From: an uncultured Lachnospiraceae bacterium
Lineage (GTDB): Bacteria > Bacillota > Clostridia > Lachnospirales > Lachnospiraceae
Reading direction: 5' to 3'
DNA: 64,000 nt
NCBI GenBank assembly: GCA_910577015.1
Contig: CAJTKU010000001.1
Span: 248,001 to 312,000, forward strand
In this document: in pieces, positions 58,667 through 64,000 of the stretch
How positions within the stretch are numbered: the first letter of the stretch is position 1
Layout: every line of letters begins with the position of its first letter
Made by a program: the position numbers and the translations under genes
The notes under the pieces: model-generated
The model's database searches: none
The model's input: the letters and a program-made list of their open reading frames with translations, nothing else
Told to the model about the DNA's origin: nothing

Positions 58667-60055
58667 TTATGATTTCCAATCTTCTTCCAGATACTCTTTG
58701 TGCATACGTATCACTTCCTGCATCCTTTTCGGTCCCGGAGCGCCGAGCGTAAGACGTTTTTCCACACAGGTTTTTAAGCTGACCGCATCATAAATATCCG
58801 GTTCAAATTTATCGCTCACCGCTTTCAGTTCTTCCATACTCAGTGCATCTATACTTGTATTCTTGTCAATACAGTAAAGAACAAGACGACCGATTATCCC
58901 ATGGGCATCCCGAAACGGCACTCCTTTATTCACCAGATAATCCGCCGCATCCGTGGCATTGGCAAATCCCTTCGCTGCGCTTTCTTCCATGGTTTCTTTG
59001 TTGAATTTCATGGTTTTAATCATTCCGGTGAACAACTCCGTACAGGTTTCCACCGTGGATATGGCGTCAAACGCCACCTCCTTGTCCTCCTGCATATCTT
59101 TGTTATATGCAAGCGGAATCCCTTTCATGGTCGTAAGCAACGACATTAATGCGCCATAGACGCGCCCTGTCTTGCCCCTGACAAGCTCCGCAATATCCGG
59201 GTTTTTCTTTTGCGGCATAATGCTGCTTCCCGTGGAATAGGCATCATCCAATTCTATAAAACGATATTCATTGGAATTCCAAAGAATGATTTCTTCCGAA
59301 AACCTTGATAAGTGCATCATAATGGTGGCAAGCGCGGACAAGAACTCAATCAGGTAATCCCTGTCGGAAACAGAATCCATGCTGTTAAGCGTCGGTCCTT
59401 CAAATCCCAGCATGGAAGCCGTATAATTCCTGTCCAAAGGATAGGTAGTCCCTGCCAGGGCGCCCGCCCCCAGCGGACAATAGTTCATCCTCCGGTAAAT
59501 ATCCTTCAGCCTGAGCCTGTCCCTCTTGAACATTTCAAAGTAAGCGCCAAAATGGTGTGCAAGCGTAACCGGCTGTGCCTTTTGCAGATGCGTAAACCCG
59601 GGCATGTAAGTTTCGGTGTGTTCCTCCATGACAGATAAAAGCACGATAAGCAGTTCTTTTAACAGACTGTCTGTCTGAAGTACATGCGCCCTGACATAAA
59701 GCCTCATATCAAGCGCAACCTGGTCGTTCCTGCTGCGCCCCGTATGCAGCTTTTTCCCTGCTTCCCCGATTCTTCCTATCAGGGCCGCCTCCACAAAGCT
59801 GTGGATGTCTTCCTGCGTTTCATCGATAACAAGCCTGCCGTTTTCCACATCCTCCCTGATGCCTGCAAGCCCTTTTACGATAGCGTCCTTCTCTTCCAAA
59901 GTAAGAATGCCCTGTTTTTCCAGCATTACGGCATGGGCAATACTGCCTTCTATATCCTGCGAAAACAAAATCTTATCAAAAGAAATGGACGCATTAAAGT
60001 CAAAAACCAGTTTATCTGTCGCCTTTGTAAAGCGTCCGCCCCACAATTGAGCCAT
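58667..60055 (-). CDS. argH: Argininosuccinate lyase
   Basis: A 462-aa enzyme splitting argininosuccinate into arginine and fumarate. It begins MAQLWGGRFTKATDKLVFDF. It shows the family signature GSSIMPQKKNPDIAELVRGK and HTGRSRNDQVALDMRLY. ATG 60055 follows GGAGG; the longer frame is rejected. It is the first gene of the argH-asd pair, divergent to the ABC transporter genes. Confidence 0.96.
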   Translation of the reverse strand: MAQLWGGRFTKATDKLVFDFNASISFDKILFSQDIEGSIAHAVMLEKQGILTLEEKDAIVKGLAGIREDVENGRLVIDETQEDIHSFVEAALIGRIGEAGKKLHTGRSRNDQVALDMRLYVRAHVLQTDSLLKELLIVLLSVMEEHTETYMPGFTHLQKAQPVTLAHHFGAYFEMFKRDRLRLKDIYRRMNYCPLGAGALAGTTYPLDRNYTASMLGFEGPTLNSMDSVSDRDYLIEFLSALATIMMHLSRFSEEIILWNSNEYRFIELDDAYSTGSSIMPQKKNPDIAELVRGKTGRVYGALMSLLTTMKGIPLAYNKDMQEDKEVAFDAISTVETCTELFTGMIKTMKFNKETMEESAAKGFANATDAADYLVNKGVPFRDAHGIIGRLVLYCIDKNTSIDALSMEELKAVSDKFEPDIYDAVSLKTCVEKRLTLGAPGPKRMQEVIRMHKEYLEEDWKS

Positions 60056-60194
60056 ATTGTTTCCTCCATATAAAGTTAAATCTGAATTTGATAGTAGCAC
60101 ACATTTGGCTTTAATGCAATACGGGAAGCCAAATCTCTACACCATTCCGTTTCTTTTTCATAGAATAATACAAAAGTAAGGAAAGGGATTTTTC

Positions 60195-60983
60195 ATGCCG
60201 GAAGCACTGCTGCAATTAAAAAACATCTGCTATTCCTATCACAGCCTTTCAGTCGAAACACCGGCCCTCTGCAATGTATCCTTCCATATCAATCCCGGGG
60301 AATTTGTCGCCATTGTCGGGCCGAGCGGCTGCGGAAAATCCACCCTGCTGTCCATTATCGCCGGACTGTTGGAGCCGGAGGAAGGCACGATTCAATTCCA
60401 CAATCCGGATGGCTCCCTGCATTACCCCAAAATAGGATATATGCTGCAAAGAGACCATCTCTTTGAATGGAGAACCGTATACCAGAATGCCGTTTTGGGT
60501 TTGGAGATAGGAAAAAAAATGACAAAAGAAAACACCGACAGGGTACTTCAGTTGATGAAGGATTATGACTTATACAAATTTAAAGACAAAAAACCAAGTG
60601 AACTTTCCGGAGGAATGAAACAACGTGCGGCGCTTATCAGAACCCTGGCTCTTAATCCACAGCTTCTCTTGTTGGATGAGCCTTTCAGCGCCCTGGACTA
60701 CCAGACCCGTCTTATGGTTTCCGCGGATATCTGTCAAATCATAAGGAAAAGCGGGAAAACCGCCCTGCTGATTACACACGATTTATCCGAAGCAGTCAGT
60801 CTGGCAGACCGCGTTATCATTTTAAGCCGCAGGCCTGCCACCGTTAAGATTGAAGTGCCCATTCATCTTACCCTTACAGAGGACTCTCCGCTGGCCTCCA
60901 GAAACGCTCCGGAATTTCAATATTACTTCAATTTATTATGGGAGGCGTTGTCTGATGAAAAAAACGAAACCACAGGGCGCTAA
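60195..60983 (+). CDS. ABC transporter ATP-binding protein (SsuB/TauB type)
   Basis: A 262-aa ATPase with Walker A GPSGCGKSTLL (about 42-52), signature LSGGMKQR, Walker B LLLLDEPFSALD and the switch TLLITHD-type ALLITHDLSEAV. It belongs to the sulfonate, taurine, nitrate or thiamine-precursor importer group. No substrate-binding protein gene is within the window, so the substrate cannot be named. It overlaps the permease gene by 29 bases. Confidence 0.9.
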   Translation: MPEALLQLKNICYSYHSLSVETPALCNVSFHINPGEFVAIVGPSGCGKSTLLSIIAGLLEPEEGTIQFHNPDGSLHYPKIGYMLQRDHLFEWRTVYQNAVLGLEIGKKMTKENTDRVLQLMKDYDLYKFKDKKPSELSGGMKQRAALIRTLALNPQLLLLDEPFSALDYQTRLMVSADICQIIRKSGKTALLITHDLSEAVSLADRVIILSRRPATVKIEVPIHLTLTEDSPLASRNAPEFQYYFNLLWEALSDEKNETTGR

Positions 60984-61773
60984 TGAACTGACGAAACAGG
61001 AAGCTTTCGTAAAAAAGCACAAGCAATACCACCACAGAATATCCTCCTGCCGCATTTTCATTTTCCTCTCTTTTTTAGTTTTATGGGAACTGGCAGCAAG
61101 CGCCGGATGGATAGATGCCTTTTTCTTTTCAAGCCCCTCAAGGGTGGTACGCTGCCTGATTGAACTGATGACGGAAAAATCACTGATGATGCATATCGGC
61201 ATAACCTTGTTTGAAACGCTTTTAAGTTTCATACTGGTAATTGTCATCGGCATGGGAACAGCCACACTGCTTTGGTATTCCGCCGGTGTTTCCGAGGTTT
61301 TGGAACCTTATCTGGTCGTTTTAAACAGCCTGCCGAAATCAGCCCTTGCCCCTTTGTTTATCGTCTGGCTCGGAACCGGCACGCCAACCATCATCGTTGC
61401 AGGCGTGTCCGTTGCACTCTTCGGCTCCATCATCAGCCTTTACACCGGATTCAGACAGGTGGATAAAGAAAAAATCACCCTGATATATACTCTCGGCGGC
61501 AGTAAAAAAGATGCTTTTGGAAAAGTGGTTCTGCCGGCAAGCATTCCCACCATTTTAAGCACCATGAAAGTGAATATCGGCCTTGCCCTGGTCGGCGTTG
61601 TGATTGGTGAATTTCTCGCCGCCAGAAGGGGACTTGGCTATCTGATTATTTACGGCACCCAGGTTTTCCAGATGCACATGGTCATAACCTCCATTCTTCT
61701 TTTGTGCATCATCGCCATGGGACTGTACCTTGCCATCCAATGGCTGGAACACTACTACAAAAAACATTTGTAG
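60955..61773 (+). CDS. ABC transporter permease (SsuC/TauC type)
   Basis: A 272-aa inner-membrane permease. The basic cytoplasmic N-terminus leads to about six membrane segments. The binding-protein-dependent transport signature is around LGGSKKDAFGKVVLPASIPTIL. ATG 60955 follows GGGAGG; the longer frame overlaps the ATPase gene. It forms an importer with the ATPase upstream. Confidence 0.9.
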   Translation: MKKTKPQGANELTKQEAFVKKHKQYHHRISSCRIFIFLSFLVLWELAASAGWIDAFFFSSPSRVVRCLIELMTEKSLMMHIGITLFETLLSFILVIVIGMGTATLLWYSAGVSEVLEPYLVVLNSLPKSALAPLFIVWLGTGTPTIIVAGVSVALFGSIISLYTGFRQVDKEKITLIYTLGGSKKDAFGKVVLPASIPTILSTMKVNIGLALVGVVIGEFLAARRGLGYLIIYGTQVFQMHMVITSILLLCIIAMGLYLAIQWLEHYYKKHL

Positions 61774-61800
61774 ATAGGAAGTTTCCCGCCGTTTTCGGGC

Positions 61801-61828
61801 AAAAAAACGGGACGCATCCGCATCCCGT
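61801..61828 (-). terminator. Terminator after tRNA-Thr
   Basis: On the minus strand ACGGGA (61828-61823 side) and TCCCGT (61812-61807 side) pair around TGCGGATGCG and are followed by seven T. It lies about 17 bases past the tRNA 3' end. Confidence 0.8.
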
Positions 61829-61844
61829 TCTACATAGGCAAAGA

Positions 61845-61916
61845 GCTGAAAAAGGGACTCGAACCCTCGACCCCTTCATTACGAGTGAAGTGCTCTACCA
61901 ACTGAGCTATTTCAGC
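61845..61916 (-). tRNA. tRNA-Thr (anticodon CGT)
   Basis: A 72-nt tRNA with acceptor GCTGAAA/TTTCAGC, D-arm AGCTCAGTTGGTAGAGC and anticodon stem CTTCA/TGAAG with loop CTCGTAA, so the anticodon is CGT. The T-arm contains GGTTCGAGTCC. CCA is not encoded. The phage is not integrated here. Confidence 0.95.
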
Positions 61917-61948
61917 ACGTGAACAAAGTATCTGTCACAACAGTAGTT

Positions 61949-61977
61949 ATTATAATGGATTGTCGGAAAAAATGCAA
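61949..61977 (-). promoter_or_regulatory. Promoter of tRNA-Thr
   Basis: Minus-strand TTGCAT (61977-61972), 17 bp, TATAAT (61954-61949). Start would be near 61942, about 26 bases before the tRNA. Confidence 0.65.
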
Positions 61978-61992
61978 CTAAATTTTTGGACA

Positions 61993-62023
61993 GGCTGCAG
62001 GCAATTTAAAATCGCCTGCAGCC
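61993..62023. terminator. Long hairpin after chemotaxis receptor gene
   Basis: GGCTGCAGGC (61993-62002) and GCCTGCAGCC (62014-62023) form a perfect 10-bp stem. The T-run is not immediate, but the position just after the receptor stop fits a transcription terminator. Confidence 0.6.
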
Positions 62024-62039
62024 GCCGTTATTTCCTCTC

Positions 62040-64000
62040 TTAATTTTTCAACCTGAACCGGGATACCAGTTCTCTCAGTGCATTGGCCTGACCTGACAAC
62101 TCCTCGCTGGCAGCGGCGCTGGACTCCACCATGTCCACATTGCTTTGGACCACAATAGCAATCTGGTCAATTCCATGGCTGATTTCTTCCGTCGTGGCTG
62201 CCTGCTGCTTTGTATTTTCGGCAATGTCATCTATCAGGCTGCCCATTTTCTCTGCCAGTTCTGCGGCATTCAGCATGGACTGCGCCGTATCTTCAGCCGC
62301 ATTGACTCCTTCTTCCATGGAACTTATGGTTTCTCCCAGAAGCTCCGTAGTCTCTTTTGCCGCATTTGCAGACTTACCTGCCAATATCCTTACCTCCTCG
62401 GCTACCACGGCAAAACCTTTTCCGGACTCGCCGGCCCGTGCGGCTTCCACCGCAGCATTCAGGGCAAGTATATTGGTCTGGAATGCGATATCGTCGATGG
62501 TTTTCACAATCTTGTGAATCTCATTGGACTTGTCGCTAATCTTCTGGATTACTTCCGTCATGTTCTGCATCTTTGTATTGCTCATAAGAAGCCCTTCCCT
62601 GACTTCTTTGGAGATGCTGCTGGTCTGCTGCGCATCCTGGGCAATCTTTCTCACACTGTCGGACACTTCACCGATGTGTCCGGCCAGCGCTTCCACTTCC
62701 GCCGCCTGTTCGGTAGAGCCCTGGGACAGGCTCACGGCGCTGCCGGATATCTGGGCTGCCCCTGCGGCAACATCCCTGGAGGAAGCTTTCATCTGCCCTA
62801 CTGCTGCATTTAATTCAACGGCAATATCCTCAAGCGAGCTCCTAATCTTTGCAAATTCACCGGCATATTCGCTTTTCAGTTCATATGCCAGATTCCCCTT
62901 TGCTATTTCCCGAAGGACATCTGCTATCTCATTGATATACTTTATGTAATCTCGCAGCCTTTCGGTAACCCGGTTAAAGTTATATGCAAGTATACCCAGT
63001 TCATCCCTGGATTTGTACCGGATAGTCTGATTCAGTTCTCCTTCTGCAATCCGGGTCGCCACCAGACTCAGTTCTTTCACAGGCCTTCCGATAATGCGCC
63101 TTGTCTGTATGATTACCAGAAGCGTCAATATAAACACCGCTATTATTGAAACAGCCGTCATCGTGCGCGTCAAATCGTAAAGTTCCGCCAATACCTCTGC
63201 CTTGGATACATAAGCTACCGCTATCCAGCTGCTGCCCTCAACTTCCGCTATCTGGATATAGGTATCCTCATATAAACCAAGTCCGATATCACCGTCCTTT
63301 ATCCGTTCTGCCGCATAAGCATACATCCCGCCGGATTCGCTCAGCTTTTCACCAACTACCGCTTCATCCCTGTGCCCGATAATGGTATCCGTACGCGTGT
63401 CTACCAGAAAAATACCCCCGGTATCCTCAATCAGGATGCTGCTGACAATATCGGAAATGGAATCCAGATACACGTCCGCCGCCGCAACCCCGCGCACTGT
63501 ACCCTTTTTGTCCTTCAGCACACCGGACGCCCCCACTACATAGGACTGGCTGTCCTCGTCAAAATACACATCCCCCAATATAAATTCTTCGGACTCTATT
63601 CCGTCCAGATACCAGCTTTTCACCAGTGCATTGAAATCCGGTCCCGGCACAAAAGACGCATGATACAAAGAACCGTCTGTCAGCGCCACGTAAAGCCCCG
63701 CCGGATAAGCGTCATTCTGCCCTGCCGTGTGCTTGATGTACTCTGTCATTTCCGAGATATCCATATCTTCGTATTCTATAATATCTCTCTGGGTTTCCAA
63801 CATGGTGAGCGTCCTGTTCATCCATGCCCTGGTTTCCTGAAGCGTCTTGTCGGTAGTGGTACGCAGCATTTCCTCGCTCTTTTCCAAAAGCGTCCCTGAC
63901 ATCCTGTCATACACCACCGCCAGCAATGCCGAACCGGCAATGATTACACTGGCAACAATGGCTGCCACCAGTTTTACCGTAATCCCCACTCCACGTTTTT
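62040..64000 (-). CDS. Methyl-accepting chemotaxis protein (5' end cut by window)
   Basis: At least 649 residues of a membrane receptor. An N-terminal membrane helix (KLVAAIVASVIIAGSALLAVV) is followed by a periplasm-side dCache-like sensor (residues about 40-270) and a second helix near 275-297. A HAMP domain and the cytoplasmic signalling domain follow, the latter with the conserved hairpin KTIDDIAFQTNILALNAAVE. The frame stays open to base 64000 with Lys-Arg-Gly before the GTG at 63989, so the true start is probably just outside the window. No chemotaxis or flagellar genes lie nearby. Confidence 0.9.
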   Translation of the reverse strand, partial: KRGVGITVKLVAAIVASVIIAGSALLAVVYDRMSGTLLEKSEEMLRTTTDKTLQETRAWMNRTLTMLETQRDIIEYEDMDISEMTEYIKHTAGQNDAYPAGLYVALTDGSLYHASFVPGPDFNALVKSWYLDGIESEEFILGDVYFDEDSQSYVVGASGVLKDKKGTVRGVAAADVYLDSISDIVSSILIEDTGGIFLVDTRTDTIIGHRDEAVVGEKLSESGGMYAYAAERIKDGDIGLGLYEDTYIQIAEVEGSSWIAVAYVSKAEVLAELYDLTRTMTAVSIIAVFILTLLVIIQTRRIIGRPVKELSLVATRIAEGELNQTIRYKSRDELGILAYNFNRVTERLRDYIKYINEIADVLREIAKGNLAYELKSEYAGEFAKIRSSLEDIAVELNAAVGQMKASSRDVAAGAAQISGSAVSLSQGSTEQAAEVEALAGHIGEVSDSVRKIAQDAQQTSSISKEVREGLLMSNTKMQNMTEVIQKISDKSNEIHKIVKTIDDIAFQTNILALNAAVEAARAGESGKGFAVVAEEVRILAGKSANAAKETTELLGETISSMEEGVNAAEDTAQSMLNAAELAEKMGSLIDDIAENTKQQAATTEEISHGIDQIAIVVQSNVDMVESSAAASEELSGQANALRELVSRFRLKN

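Noticed and set aside
1..64000. CRISPR arrays, rRNA genes or insertion sequences
   Set aside because: No regularly spaced repeats, rRNA-like sequence or transposase frames were seen.

Overview
The window holds an almost complete temperate phage genome of about 48 kb integrated in a Firmicutes chromosome, followed by about 15 kb of host genes. The host is probably a Lachnospiraceae-type clostridium. Evidence for this is the strong AGGAGG ribosome sites throughout, the adjacent GGGtGRT and NifU-like genes, and the style of the phage proteins. Family names here come from reading the protein sequences; no database search was run.

Phage layout. Nearly all phage genes lie on the minus strand, so read from high to low coordinates. 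The lysogeny module is on the plus strand: an XRE repressor (46110), a small ORF, a frameshifted nuclease-like gene with a poly-C tract (46854-47433) and a tyrosine integrase (47447-48577). A divergent early promoter (46063-46035) drives leftward: HTH regulators, a SleB-like hydrolase, RecT, a PD-(D/E)XK nuclease, a replisome organiser, a DnaC-like loader, RusA, a PP-loop protein and small unknowns, ending at a late-regulator-like protein (34628-35200). The late block (34350 to 729) then encodes DUF488, methyltransferase-like and ParB-like proteins, terminase, portal, head genes, and a PBSX-like contractile tail (sheath, tube, frameshifted chaperone, tape measure, baseplate). Next come tail-fibre genes, a diversity-generating retroelement (DGR), and the lysis cassette.

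The DGR (3971-6999) is the most striking system. A C-type-lectin-like tail protein carries a variable repeat (VR, 6156-6284). It is followed by a GC-only hairpin, an Avd-like helical protein, a non-coding template repeat (TR, 5433-5558) and a YMDD reverse transcriptase. Twelve of the 13 core substitutions between TR and VR fall at template adenines, and the TR is full of AAY codons. The element should diversify a receptor-binding tip protein of a contractile-tailed phage.

Regulation is unusually readable. A 14-bp operator of form CTCGCA-NN-TGCGAG lies in the 17-bp spacer of the early promoter (46035-46063). It recurs at the identical offset in the spacer of a plus-strand promoter 11 kb away (35213-35241), beside the late regulator. 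A third copy abuts the poly-C tract. The left end (1-690) carries a candidate type I toxin-antitoxin pair: a 33-aa hydrophobic peptide with an antisense RNA.

Host side (48.8-64 kb). The genes are a GGGtGRT protein, a NifU-like protein, a left-handed beta-helix protein, topoisomerase III, a DUF234-type ATPase, a GGDEF/EAL protein with a degenerate GGDEF motif, asd, argH, an ABC transporter pair, tRNA-Thr(CGT) and a chemotaxis receptor cut by the window edge. I could not identify matching attL and attR core sequences, so the exact left end of the prophage is unknown.
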